Of a stretch of 64,000 nucleotides of DNA, positions 11,880-23,112 are shown piece after piece. Numbering within the stretch: position 1 is the first letter of the stretch; each line of letters begins with the position of its first letter. A program made the translations under genes and the position numbers. The DNA comes from Trissonchulus latispiculum (Eukaryota > Nematoda > Enoplea > Enoplida > Ironidae): the NCBI GenBank assembly GCA_030248195.1, contig JASAND010010987.1, forward strand, positions 39,133 through 103,132. The letters run 5' to 3'. The notes under the pieces were generated by a model that worked only from the letters and a program-made list of their open reading frames with translations, did not search any database and was not told where the DNA came from.

Positions 11880-12451
11880 TTGCCATTCTTCAAACTACAA
11901 GAATTTTCCCATAATTCCAAAAAATGAGTTCTACACGTCCAAAAGTTTGAAAAAATGGCTTTTTTCCCGATTGACTATATACAGTTTACGGTTGGCATAT
12001 AAGCATCAGTATTTATAAACGATTTGATTGGCTTGGGAATATTGAATTAATGTGATGATTGCGATAATAACTTCAAATGTGATTTCTTAAGATTTCACAA
12101 CATAAGTTCCACATTTCGTTTCTTCATTAGATTGGACTTCGGTTTCGTTTTGTTGACTTATATGATGGCCTTAAATGTGTACTGGATGTAGCGGTGGAGA
12201 AGAAAACATTTACGTACAGCTTTGCAAAATTAATGTTTATATGCGTCGTTATTCATGCAAGCCGTTTCAGTGTTGGATTCAAAGTAAGCAAAAAGCTCAT
12301 ACTAACTTTTTCATGCGACTGCAAGGAGCATTTTTCCTACTTGTACAGATATATGTATATAAACATCGCACAGGCGGAAAAGTTAGCTAATTTTCTTGAA
12401 ATATCACTTAGCCAGAAGAAGAACTTCAGCACGAACCGTATCGTACGTATA
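11880..12451. other. Unrecognised A+T-rich sequence
   Basis: No supported gene. The open frames at 12175-12499 overlap in several frames and show no recognisable domain. Confidence 0.35.
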
Positions 12452-13560
12452 TATAGCGCGGCGGGAAAAAAAAACCAAATTTTCGAATTTTGGCTGTAAC
12501 TTTTTTATTAAGCGACAAATCGAAAATCTAACAATAACTACCATGAGGCCTTGCGAAGAGCTTCAAAATGAGCCATAAAACGTCTCTCTAGCACTTACGG
12601 TTGGTGAGAAATTTTCGACCAAACCGATGGGAAAAAAAACCCAATGCGGGAAAAAAACCCATGGGCGGGAAAAAAAACCCAGCCGAATTTTTTGCTGCAA
12701 GCATGCTAGAACGGTTTTGACTATACCATTCGAAAGAGCGGGTCATTTTTAGTACATCTGAATCAAAAAATATCAATATTTTTGCAAAAATTCATGTCAG
12801 ATTGACTTTTGAAAATTTCGTATGTTTAACACGTAAACATAGGCAAATTTTGGAAATTTTTGAAATTTGCTTAATTTCTGCAGTTTAAGCATCCTATCGC
12901 ATAGAAAACGTGTTTTTATTGCATTTAAAGCCAAACCCGACCTATTTTAGTGAAAAATTAGCGATTTTTGGCGAAATTTGAAAATTTGGCTTGAAAATGG
13001 CACCATCTCAGATTTTGGCCACCTGGACCACACATAGAAGGTCGAACCTAGGTAAAATCTATACTAGATTAAACAGGAGGCTCTACTGAGCTAGGGAATG
13101 CATGAATTTTTCCTTTGCTGCTAATGGTTAGAAAAAAATTTCATTTTGAAATTTGGGTTTTTTTCCCCGCACATGGGTTTTTTTTCCCGCCGAGTCTAGG
13201 TCACCCCCAGGTCGCACCACAGGTACTAGAGCCAAATTGCATACACCATCGTGAAGTTCGAGACATATCCTCTGTGAAACTGTAATCCGTTTTGGGCTAG
13301 GTCTTTCCAGTAGTTCAGGGTGACCCCCCAAAGTTGACCCTGTCTGACCCCCATGTTGGGACCAAAAATTCCAAAATTTTCAAAGTCCCAAAAAATTTGC
13401 TGGGAGGCAGCGGGAGCTACAATAATACATCCTCTAGGGTAGTTTTGGACGCTCTTTAAGATAGGCTATTAAAATCCGATCTAGCTCATATGGGTGACTC
13501 ACACTGGCGATGGGTTTTTTTCCCCGCATATCGGATTGGGTTTTTTTCCCGCCGCGCTAT
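12452..13560. mobile_element. TIR element with GGGAAAAAAACCC words, about 1.1 kb
   Basis: The left end reads TATAGCGCGGCGGGAAAAAA and the right end is its complement (GGGTTTTTTTCCCGCCGCGC then TAT). Inside, GCGGGAAAAAAACCC words occur forward at 12630-12685 and reversed at 13155-13195 and 13510-13550. The flanks offer only TA, in A+T-rich sequence, so the duplication cannot be measured. Phrases such as 'AGGTCG...' and 'TTTTGG' spacers are non-coding. The middle resembles the style of the 15-20 kb element but I could not align them. Confidence 0.7.
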
Positions 13561-13687
13561 ACATGTTATAAAATTAGATTTACTGTTTCAGAATTGAAAA
13601 TATCTACCAAAGGCTAACACTGGATCAAACGGGAGGATCAGATAATCTGCTCAGGATAATCGATATATATATATATATATATATATA

Positions 13688-14137
13688 CTGGGCTTTTTTA
13701 GTGGGGTGGGGGGTGGGTGGTCGCCCCCCCACTTTTTGGGTTCCCCCCCACTCGACCCCTTCCCCCCCCCCCACTCGGCCCCTCCCCCCCCACTCGGCCC
13801 CACCCCCACTTTTTTGGGCTTCCCTTTCCCCACTCACTATAAGGTGCCCAGAAAATGCCAAATTTTATGGATTTTTGGTCAAAATTTTCAAACAGTTGCG
13901 GCTTTGCCGGAATGTTTTGGTCAAAAATCGTCTATTTTGGTACAACTCAGTTTTTGAGCACTTTTAAGCATAGTTATAGCAGTATATATAGAAAACAGGA
14001 TATTTTTCCAGCATTTTCAGCGATTTTAGACCACTTTAGATTCCCCCCCCCCACGTTTGGGTTCCCCCCCACTAGTGGGGGGGGGGGGCTCCCCCCCACT
14101 CTCCCCACCCCCACTTTTTCGCCTAGAAAAAGCCCAG
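13688..14137. mobile_element. G/C-run MITE bounded by CTGGGCTTTTT, 450 bp
   Basis: CTGGGCTTTTTTAGTGGGG opens it and CCCCCACTTTTTCGCCTAG then AAAAAGCCCAG closes it. The sub-terminal zones are runs of G or C (13702-13832 and 14043-14120). The centre is A/T-rich and holds a CGGCTTTGCCGG-like hairpin near 13906. Both flanks are (TA)n, which hides any target duplication. Confidence 0.75.
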
Positions 14138-14395
14138 TATATATATATACATCGCACTTTCGCTGCCACTCAGCTTAAAACAAACTCTTAGCTTTGTGTC
14201 TTGATCAAAGCTAGAGTTCGTAGACAGTTGAGGTAGCAGAATCAAACGGTATATATTCGTGTTGCATATATATACGTACTAACTACCTATTTATCTCTTT
14301 CTGTCTATCCATATTTCGATTCTTCCTATCTGCCCATCCATCTATCTATCTCGTCTATCATCTTACTTTGGGTATGTATGGCACATTTTATTTTA

Positions 14396-14397
<2 letters not shown>

Positions 14398-14452
<55 letters not shown>
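14398..14452. repeat. (TA)n microsatellite
   Basis: About 27 TA units directly abut the left end of the next element, a common insertion setting for TIR elements. Confidence 0.95.
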
Positions 14453-14723
14453 CAAGGCCGCACCCAGGGGGGTCAAGGGGTCTAGCCCCCCCTTTTGGGA
14501 TGACAAAATGGAAAATTTTTGCTATTTTTATGGAAAAAACAGCTGTTTAAAAAATTTTCGCGCCTTCGGTGCGATAATTTATATACTTTTTACAAGAAAT
14601 AAACGTTCAATGTACTGTTTTTGGTCAAAAATGCAAACTTCTGAGGGGCTCGGGCCCCCAGACCCCCCGTTGAGTTTTACCTTGGACCCCCCCCCCCTTT
14701 TAAAAATCCTGGGCGCGGGCCTG
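14453..14723. mobile_element. hAT-like MITE, CARGSCCGCRCCCAGG ends, 271 bp
   Basis: The left end is CAAGGCCGCACCCAGG and the complement of the right end is CAGGCCCGCGCCCAGG, agreeing at 13 of 16 positions. It is inserted in a (TA)n tract, so the duplication is not measurable. Inside are G and C runs and a CGCGCCTTCGGTGCG hairpin. The ends resemble those of the 60999-61581 element, whose 8-bp duplication is clear. Confidence 0.75.
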
Positions 14724-14729
14724 ATATAT

Positions 14730-15484
14730 ATATATACGTATATATATATGTATATATACTGTATAGACTATGTTGTTTGCTTGAAACAGTAATGCTGAAG
14801 TTAGCAAAGCTCGAACCGGCGCATTAGCTCAAAGCCGCGTTGAATTTGACGGAACATGGATGGGGCAAATCTGTATTTGCCCCTTCCCACGGCATCCCCC
14901 TCCAGAGCCCATGAAAACGAAGTAAAGGGAACCCGTTTCGAAGTAGTTGTCCTTTATGGTAAAACAGTTATAGTCAGACCCGGGAAAAACACCCCCAAAT
15001 AAGAGTAAAAAAACGGGGCCGCCCTGGAAGCCTGGTAGGCTCTGTGAGTCCAACTAATGTGTGATAATATAGCGCCACCCTAGATGACCACAAACTATAA
15101 GTAAGAGACCCCTGGGCCAAATAGAAAGTTTTCAGTGTGTTTTCAAAGTTGACCTCCCAAAACCACCGCCAAAAGGTAAGGGTCATATCGGAATTTCCAA
15201 TCTTCTCTTGCTAGCGTGGAGAGACTCCTGGCTCCAATACTTTGCATGTGGGTTTGTATTGGCCCCAAGTATTAACACACAAGACACCATATCCCCTGCT
15301 GCATTGGGGCTCCACCAGCTGACCATTTTTTACCCCCAAAATTTTGCCACTTTTCGGGTAAAAAAATGGTCCGAACCCAGCAAAAAATTTTTTCTGAAGC
15401 AGTATGGAGGTTTTAATGCGTTTAGAACGCTTAAAAAGCATCGATTAAGCCTAAAAACGTTTTAAATCAGTCAAAACCGACCAT
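14730..15484. other. Unrecognised sequence left of the 4.5-kb foldback element
   Basis: No gene is supported. A palindromic pair GACCATTTTTTACCC (15321) and GGGTAAAAAAATGGTC (15357) flanks a short hairpin. The style (TTTTTACCC, hairpins, moderate G+C) matches the next element, so repeats may extend into it. Confidence 0.35.
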
Positions 15485-16403
15485 TTCATAGGGGTCGCGG
15501 CAGCGACCACTATTATGTGTGAAAAGTGGCTGGAGACAGTGTAAAATAAGCTGCGCAGAAGCTGCGCAATATCCTGCACATTTCCTGCGCAAATTGTAGA
15601 GCACATCGAGTTTAGTATGTCTGTGAAGTTTCAGCCCCGTATCACTTACCGTTAAAAAGTTGCGCCCCGGACCGGTTATGGCGGCGATGTTTTTTTCCGG
15701 TTTCTCCTATTTGATGGTTGTATTGTACATAATGTTCGCCGCTTTCACGTGATCTGCAGCGGTGGGCCAACCTAAAGGGCTATGGGGTCTAGTAGTACCC
15801 TCTAAAGAATGTAAGAATCACAACTTTTTTTGCGCCGCAGCTGCGCCACAGCGCCGCAGTGGCGCCGCAAGGTCGGCTCATAGCGAAAAGTGACCATTTT
15901 TGTGGTCGTCGCTCAGGTCGAAAGTTACGACCTGGAGCTGATTTCTTTTTATATTAAGAAATTACATATATTGAACTAACTAACGGTCCAGGTTCCGTTT
16001 CTCTATCACTTCCCTAGCGACCACAGTGGCCCGTCAAAGATGGCGAAAATTCGAAAAATGAAAAATCGAAATTTATTTAATCTATTTAACTTTGAAAGCT
16101 CAAATCTTCCATACAATGATTTTCTGGCACGGAGAATCGATTCCCGCCGTCAGTTTTACCGTCAGATTCACCCATCTTGCTGGGCTGGTTCCACTTTGCC
16201 GTCGGGAGGGTCAAGTCGGAAACCGCTTCCTGGAGGTCCATAGTAGGCTAGGCTCTACCTGGCCTCTCAAAACTTTGTCTATAGGGGTTTTCTGGTGTGC
16301 CCAGGTCATTCCCGGTATTCGTTTCGCCGTCCGACCCACCCATTTTGCTGGACTGGCTCCACTTTGCCGTTTGAAGGGTAAATCGGGTAGGGGGTCAAGT
16401 GGT

Positions 16404-16625
16404 CAAAAATAAAATTTTTCAAAAGTGGTCAAATTTGGTATCAAATGAAAGCCCTAAGTGAGCTGAACAACTTTTGTCATAGAACTGCACACCCAAAGTG
16501 GCTGTAGAGTGCTGTGGTGGGGTGGGGTGGGGACTTAGGCGATTTTGGGTCAAAAATAAAATTTTTCAAAAGTGGTAAAATTTTGTATCAAATGAAAGCC
16601 CTAAGTGAGCTGAGCAACTGTTGCG
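16404..16625. repeat. Tandem duplication, period 147 bp
   Basis: CAAAAATAAAATTTTTCAAA, AAGTGGT and ATCAAATGAAAGCCCTAAGT occur at 16404-16475 and again at 16551-16620. A GGTGGGGTGGGG stretch lies between them. The duplication lies just inside the left arm of the 4.5-kb element. Confidence 0.85.
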
Positions 16626-17934
16626 GTGTCGGATTTATGCCTTTCTCAACCGGAATTTAAAGGATAGACATTACAAAGCCCAACACACATATTATCACCT
16701 TTTGTGCGGAGCATTTTTGTTACTTGTTTGAATATTTTTCAAAATTGGCTATTTTGCTTTTGAAACCCGATTGGTTGATACTTGATGCTGCACAATTTTT
16801 GAACTTTTCAAATCGATAAAAATTGTTATATACCAATTCATTATAACTTTGTTTTTGGCTAAATATACTAAATTTGATGCGCTCTTTTACCTGGAAGCAT
16901 CAAATCTACTCTGGCGCCAATATTTTGGGGTGATGTTTTTACCACAACCCATTTTTTACCATTTTGTCGGGTAAAAAATCACTGATTTTTTTAGTAATCT
17001 GAGAATCTGTGGTGCTAGGAAAGATTTTAATACCTGAATCGATAGAGGGCAGTGCCGGGCACTTACATGCAAAACCGCTTCCAGATTGGCCAACATTTGC
17101 GAAAGTTAGAGGCTTAAGTCGAAAACCGTTTTGTTTATCCCGGGTCTGACTACGTATATCTCCAAAGTATACCGAAAGAATTCAAAATGGGCAGTTCCCG
17201 CAATTTTGGAGCTCTCGTCGTGGAAAAGTGTCAGCTTCAGTGGACCCAGTTACGAAGATTTATCGTAAGCAACCGCAAAAACTTCCCTTTCGCCTGTTCC
17301 TCGTATAGAGGTCGGGAAAAAACAACCCGCAAGTGGTGGGGGAAAAACCAACGATTGGGATGAGCTAGCGGGCTCAAATTTTGCATGCAAATTGCCAGGG
17401 CCCATTGATTCCACCTACCACACAAAATTGGACCACTTGAACATTTTGAAATTTTGGCATTTTCGACCCCCCCAAAAAGTCAAAATTTGCTTATTTTGAA
17501 GGCCAATAAAAATTTTCTATAGTGGTTAGATAATAACAATTAATAGTTTCTATGACAACAACATGTGCTCTTTCCAAAAATATCGTCTCGTCTTCCTGCG
17601 GCGCTTGGCAAACTGCTAGCAGAATTTAAAAAATGGGAAATACACTAAGGGGCGGGAAAAGATTTTTGGTTTCCCTGCCAAACTCTCAAAAATGGTACTT
17701 AGTTGCTCAAAAGTCATCCATGTAGCAAGTTTAATGCGTTCTTTCACGTGAACAGCTCAAAATTGCATTTGGACTTGGCAAGTTTGTGCTGTCGGTAAAA
17801 ACCTAATTTCGGCGGATCGGCTGCTTGGCTCAGCTAAAGTGGCCAAAAAGTACTCTGGGACAAAGAAATACGCGAAAAAACACTGAAACAACATTTATTT
17901 TAATTTATTTCATCGAATTTCGAAAGATTTACAA

Positions 17935-18330
17935 ACAGCGAAGCTCGAATTTTGCGTTAGGTTTGCTGTAGCAGCCAGCCAGCACCTTTTACAAAAACTT
18001 GTGGGTGATTTTTTTGCAAAAAAGTTCGCAAAAAATCACCCGCCGCTTGCCAGCCCAGAGGTCATGGCAAGGTATCCAATATATGGCTAGATAGTGCAGA
18101 GTGTGGACATGTTACAATATGTAGCGAAGTCCGCAGTGACAAATAGCAAAATTTTCAATTTCGGTCCGGAGTTGTTCGAGGGTCGGTTTTGAGGGGGGTC
18201 GACTATTTTGGGTACCCTGTATTCGCTGGTCGAAGGAGTTGGGCCACGGCGGTCAAACCTACATAATATGTTAAGGTTGGGACCTATGGCTATTCCCATT
18301 GCAAAAAAATTTCCAGCTGCGGCTTTTCTT
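17935..18330. repeat. Left arm of a second, overlapping inverted repeat
   Basis: This matches the reverse complement of 20460-20850: GCGAAGCTCGAATTTTGCGTT near the outer end, then TCGGTCCGGAGTTGT, GTCGACTATTTTGGG and GGAGTTGGGCC. One arm lies inside and the other outside the 4.5-kb element, so the two inverted repeats overlap rather than nest cleanly. Confidence 0.65.
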
Positions 18331-18590
18331 TGCAAAGTTTCGTGATGATTTTTTTGTTAACTTTGCTATATGTACATTATAAAGAAGAAATAGGAAACAT
18401 TATACACAATAATTCCCAAGCCTGTTTAGGAAGTGCCCGCCGGGACTCGAACCCTCGAAAGCCTGAGTCGCTCTGCCACTGAGCTACGGCCACTCGTAAG
18501 CAAGGAACAGGTTTGGAAATATTTGTTGTTTTGTTGAAAGAATTGTTTTTAGGTTGCAAGAAAACAGATCAAAAAGCACAAACGTTGCAA
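18321..18590 (-). repeat. SINE-like unit with a deleted tRNA-like head (copy 1)
   Basis: This is a direct repeat of 20015-20296, nearly identical from TTGCAAAGTTTCGTGATGAT to GCACAAACGTTG. On the minus strand it carries an A-box-like TAGCTCAGTGGCAGAGC and a B-box GGGTTCGAGTCCC (18433-18493). Relative to the other copy it lacks about 18 bases in the anticodon/variable region. It is a tRNA-derived SINE or a duplicated tRNA pseudogene. Confidence 0.7.
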
Positions 18591-18668
18591 GCAGCAAGAA
18601 GGACGAGTCGGACGACAAAACGGACGCCGGATATGAGCTGGGCGCACCAGAAAACCCCTATAGAGAAA

Positions 18669-19098
18669 CTGGCATTTTTTTAGGGTTTTGAAAGTGGGGG
18701 GGGGCTTCGCCCCCCCTAGGGAGGGGGCTTCGCCCCCCCCTAGGGAGGGGGAAGGGGGGGGGGGGGCTTCCGAAAGGTGGGGGGGGGGACGAGTCCAAGG
18801 TATAAAATACCAAAATTTTTAGCGAAAAATTAGCATTTTTTAGGTAAAAACACAAAAAAATCGCTGTTTTTAACCTTAAAATTAACTTATAAGTCCATAA
18901 ATTAGCTAAAAATTGAGAAAAGTTTTGAAAATTTGACCTCAAAAACCTAATTTTTCGACACTTTTGGGCGACCCCCAAAAAAGTGGGGGGGCTTGCCGAA
19001 AAGTGGGGGGGGATGAAAGTGGGGGGGGCTCCGAAAAGTGGAGGGGGGAACCGAAAAGTGGTGGGCCCCCAACCCCCCCCCCACTAAAAAAATGCCAG
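18669..19098. mobile_element. G/C-run MITE with perfect 15-bp TIRs, 430 bp
   Basis: CTGGCATTTTTTTAG opens it and its exact complement closes it. A 6-bp direct repeat, gagaaa, flanks it (18663-18668 and 19099-19104). The uninterrupted target is visible within the same window at about 19257-19272 (CTATAGAGAAAGTTTTGAG), which confirms the insertion junctions. The interior has long G or C runs, including a GGGGGGCTTCGCCCCCC hairpin repeated twice near 18705-18740. Confidence 0.93.
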
Positions 19099-20014
19099 GA
19101 GAAAGTTTTGAGAGGCCAAGTAAAGCCTATTAAGGACCTCTAGGAAACGGTTGCCGACATGACCCTCCAGACGGCAAAGTGGAACCAGCCCAGCAAGATG
19201 GATGCGTCAGACGGCAAAACGGACACCGGAAATGAGCTGGGCGCACCAGAAAACCCCTATAGAGAAAGTTTTGAGAGGGCAAGTAGAGCCTAGTATGGAC
19301 CTCCAGGAAACGGTTGCCGACATGACCCTCCAGATGGCAAAGTGGGACCAGCCCAGCAACTTGGGTCGGTCGGGCAGCAAAATTGATAGCGGGAATCGAT
19401 TCTCCGTCCGCAAAAACCTTTGCATGCAAGATTTGAGCCTTCCAGGTCGCAAAATAAGCGAATAAACTAAGTTCAAAGTTGGACCCAAAATTCACCAACT
19501 TTGGCAGGCCAGTACCCAAAAATTACGCCCCCGGCTGGAAAATCATATAGCAATTGAACGACCCTGATATGTGTCCTATTCAGCCATATAGGCAGTATTG
19601 CCCCATATATAGCGCAGTCTGACTTAGGTATTACGGCGCCTTTGAAGCATACTTTTAGCGTTTTGGCCGACTTTGGCCCCCCCACCAAAAAATTTTTCCT
19701 GCTCTGGGAGGCATAAAAACTAAAAAAATTTTCTATCTGTTGTTATTAAAGCTACAAAACCCCCTTACCAAACGTCAAAGCGGAGAACCGGAAAAAACAT
19801 CACTCTCGTAAGCGATTTTTGGCATAACTTTTTAACGGAAAGTGGTACGGGGATGAAACTTCAGGAACATACCAAACTCGACACGTACAATTTTTTGCGC
19901 ACATAATCTGCGCAGGATCTGCGCAGCCTTGTTTTACACGGTCATTCGACCATTTTCACTCATATTATAGGGGTCGCTACCGCGACCCCTATGATAATAA
20001 TCCTGTAGGTGGGT

Positions 20015-20296
20015 GATTTCTTTGCAAAGTTTCGTGATGATTTTTTTGTTAACTTTGCTATATGTACATTATAAAGAAGAAATAGGAAACATTATACACA
20101 ATAAATCCCAAGCCTGTTTAGGAAGTGCCCGCCGGGACTCGAACCCGGGACCCCCCAGACTCGAAAGCCTGGGTCGCTCTGCCACTGAGCTACGGCCACT
20201 CGTAAGCAAGGAACAGGTTTGGAAATATTTGTTGTTTTGTTGAAAGAATTGTTTTTAGGTTGCAAGAAAACAGATCAAAAAGCACAAACGTTGTCA
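20015..20296 (-). repeat. SINE-like unit with tRNA-like head (copy 2)
   Basis: The minus strand of 20125-20199 folds as a tRNA in part. The acceptor arm is GTGGCCG with CGGGCAC (6 of 7 pairs), the D arm is GCTCAGTGGCAGAGC, and the T arm is CCGGGTTCGAGTCCCGG. The anticodon arm is irregular, with no clean 5-pair stem and 7-base loop. A standard anticodon therefore cannot be read, which argues for a SINE head or pseudogene over a working tRNA. The tail (20015-20120) is A+T-rich and shared with copy 1. Confidence 0.72.
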
Positions 20297-20459
20297 GGAA
20301 AAATTAAAGTATGTTTTTTGAGAAATTGATGTTCAAAACAAAATAATAGCAGTTTTGCCAAAATTGTTTTTCGACCAAATCTCTAGCTTAAAGAAACCAA
20401 CTCCAGCTATAGCAATGTTCACAAACAATCACCCCGAAAATTCACATAAAAATCACCCA

Positions 20460-20850
20460 CCTAGACGGTTAACATCAAGCCGCAGCGGGAAAATTTTTTG
20501 CATGGCCTTAGCCACAAGTCCCAACCGTAACAGGACGAGGCCCAACTCCTCCGACTAGGGTGCCCAAAAATAGTCGACCCACCCAAAATCCGACCCTCGG
20601 ACAACTCCGGACCAAAATAGAATTTATTGCTGGTAGTCACTGTGAACTTTGCGCAGCTGCGCCATGTAAGCACTTGACATGACCTAACTCTATGCTATCC
20701 AACCATATACTGTCCTCTGGATTCGCCACCGGCGGGTGACTTTTCTGTGAACAAATTTACAAAAAAATCACTATCAGCCTCTAGTAAAAAGCGTCTGGGG
20801 CAAACGTTAGGGCACAACTAATGCCAAATTCGAGCTTAGCGACCCGAAAA
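20460..20850. repeat. Right arm of the second, overlapping inverted repeat
   Basis: This is the partner of 17935-18330, carrying GGCCCAACTCC, TAGTCGACCCA and ACAACTCCGGACC. The match is patchy, with several small gaps. It ends near AAATTCGAGCTTAGCGACC. Confidence 0.65.
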
Positions 20851-21753
20851 CCTCTGTAGCCAGAAAGAAATCCCGGAAAAGGAAAATAAAAAGTTGATAC
20901 GTATATACTACGTAACCTACTCTTACTATAAATAGCGCATGTTTTAGGTACCTCAACCCCATACTGGCAGATGGTCCGGCCGGTGGACCCTCCGGACCCA
21001 GGGAGTGGTCAGGATCACCTATCTGGGCAAAAGCTGCCTAAAACTAATGCCAAGTTTGAATTCTACGCACCGAAAAACATATATGGTATCCAAAAAGGGG
21101 AAAAGTATTGTGATCACCAGCAGAAAGCGCGACTCTTTCTAACCTATGTGTGCAAAGATAAGTCATTTTTTTCACTCCTGTTCATTTTTTGACATTTTGA
21201 AAATGACACCTACTTTTTGGTCCAACCTTCCAAAAATTTGCCAAAAGTTTGGACCGATGTAACTTTTGACTGGGTTGGGCTAGAAAAGTATTGCAAATAT
21301 CTGCAATGATGGCAACTCTTCCTCTTTGCACACAGCAAAAATTAGGCCGATCCTCCGATGTACCGTCAGTCTGGCACATTGCCAAACGTGGCGGGGAAAA
21401 CCCACTGGGTGGAAACCCACTGGGTGGAAACCCACCCAAATTTTTTGAAAATTTTTTACTAACTCAACAGCAAAACAATTCCTGGCTATAGCACGGTATT
21501 ATCGAGGACGCTGCGTCACGCTATGCAGTCCGATTTGGGCAGTTTTGAATACGTTCCTGGGTAGCCAGACGCAAGAAACCCCAAAAGTGCAATTTCACTG
21601 CTGGAGGACCCAGCAGAGGTCTAATTGTGACGTTTAATGGCCAATTGTACGTAAAAACCGTTTTCTACACCTTAGAATATATAATAAGTTTTATCAAATT
21701 ATATATATATATATACATAGTTTTTATTACCATTTTTTCAAAAAATTGCCCTA
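20851..21753. other. Unrecognised sequence
   Basis: No gene is supported. A GGGTGGAAACCCACT direct repeat occurs at about 21403-21435, and a short (TA)n run lies at 21703-21716. Confidence 0.35.
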
Positions 21754-21758
21754 TGTTT

Positions 21759-23112
21759 CTGGCTTTTTCCTGCAGGGGGGGCATAGGTGTAACGGAGATT
21801 TGGGGTGGGGGGGCTGCCCCCCCAACATTTTCTGGGGGGGCCCCTCTGGAGACCCCCCCAACCCTCCCCCAGGACCCCCCCCCCAACCCTCCCCCAAAAA
21901 AATTGTTCAATTTTTATGTCAAAAATCGCATTTTCAGCCGTTTGTAATACTAATAAACATCAAACCATGAAGCAATTTTTACATTAGACAGTGGTTTTAA
22001 ATCTAAAACTTGATTGTCCAGGTGTTTCTAAGTTCAAAAGAAGGCTAATATTCAGTCAAAAAGTCCATAAAACTATTAAAAACGTGTATTTCTCGCAATA
22101 ACAAGTACATTAAGCCAAAAATTTGGGACTTTTTGAAAATTTTTGCAAAATTTACCCTAAAAATACCCTATTTTTGGCCAATTTTCGCGCCCCCGGCGCG
22201 ACTACCCCCCCCCCCCAGTTGGGGGGGGACGTCCCCCCCCCAAAAATTTCTGGGGGGGGGTTGAAAAAATACTGGGGGGGGGGGCACCCCAACCCCCCCC
22301 CCACCTTACACCTATGGGGGGGGGTGGGGGAACCCCCCCAGAAAACCGTTCCCCCCCCCCAGACTTGGGTCGCCCCCCCCAGAATCGCCCCCCCCCCCCT
22401 AGGATTCGGGCCTTCCCCCCCCCAGAACCACCCTACCCTAAAGTTCCCGGAAAAATAGGGTTTTGAGGGCAAATTTTGAAAATTTTTTCCGGCTTCGCCG
22501 GATCTTTTACCCATTTTTAAGTATTTTTTAGCTATTTTAAGGTTAAATTTAAGTTAAAAATAGTGAATTTTTTAGCTCAGCAGCAAAAAATAGCTATTTT
22601 TAGACCGCAATTGTTGTTGAAATTTATTGAAACTTGCTACAATTACATCATTTAGCCTACAAAACATTTTAGAAAAATCGCGGCGTCTGGCTTTTTCCTA
22701 CAGGGGAGGGGGTGGAGGGGGCCCCCCAGAAATCCGTCCCCCCCCAGACTTGGGTCGCCCCCCCCAGGAATCGGGCCTCCCCCCCCTACCCAAAAGTGCC
22801 CGGAAAATAGGGTTTTGAGGGAACATTTTGAAAATTTTTTCCGGCTTCGCCGGATTTTTACCCATTTTTAAGCATTTTTTAGCTATTTTAAGCTTAAATT
22901 TTGTAGTTTTGTTAGTTAAAAATTTTGTTTGTTAGTTTTAATTTTGTTAGTTAAAAAGTCAATTTTGTAGCTCAGCAGCAAAAAATAGCTATTTTTAGAC
23001 ATTTTTCTAAAAATTTTTCTTCCACCCCCCCAGAAATCCGAGCCCCCCCCCGACCTGGGGGGGACCCCCCCAGACTTCCCCCCCCAGAAATTTTTGCCTA
23101 GGAAAAAGCCAG
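21759..23112. mobile_element. G/C-run TIR element, CTGGCTTTTTCC ends
   Basis: CTGGCTTTTTCCTGCAGGGG opens it and CCTAGGAAAAAGCCAG closes it. A 5-bp direct repeat, tgttt, flanks both sides (21754-21758, 23113-23117). A second start, CTGGCTTTTTCCTACAGGGG, lies inside at 22687, and an extra end, CCTAGGAAAAAGCCAG, lies at 23485-23500. At least two copies have therefore merged or recombined. A hairpin, CCGGCTTCGCCGG, occurs at about 22489 and 22839 within a duplicated 60-bp module. Confidence 0.7.
21782..22316. mobile_element. Nested CATAGGTGTAA-ended MITE, 535 bp
   Basis: CATAGGTGTAA opens it and TTACACCTATG closes it. It is inserted into the leading G run of the 21759 element. The apparent 8-bp duplication is a G run (aggggggg and gggggggg) and so is weak evidence. 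The interior alternates G and C runs with A/T-rich text. Confidence 0.72.

Larger units (their letters stand above)
15485..19995. mobile_element. 4.5-kb element with ~900-bp inverted arms
   Basis: The left arm (15485 to about 16390) matches the reverse complement of the right arm (about 19105-19995). Shared anchors, in order from the ends inward, are CATAGGGGTCGCGG, TTCCTGAAGTTTCATCCCCG-like text, CCGTTAAAAAGTT, GATGTTTTTTCCGG, GGAGAATCGATTCCCGC, TGCTGGGCTGG and ACTTTGCC. Each terminus itself forms a hairpin, GGGGTCGC(GGTA)GCGACCCC on the right. No transposase frame is visible and no target duplication could be recognised. The centre (16400-18320) is non-coding and the right arm is interrupted by the 18669-19098 insertion. 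Confidence 0.82.

Noticed and set aside
16092..16412. 106-codon plus-strand frame and its mirror at 19130-19519
   Set aside because: They are the same inverted-arm sequence of the 4.5-kb element. The frame is not conserved between the arms.
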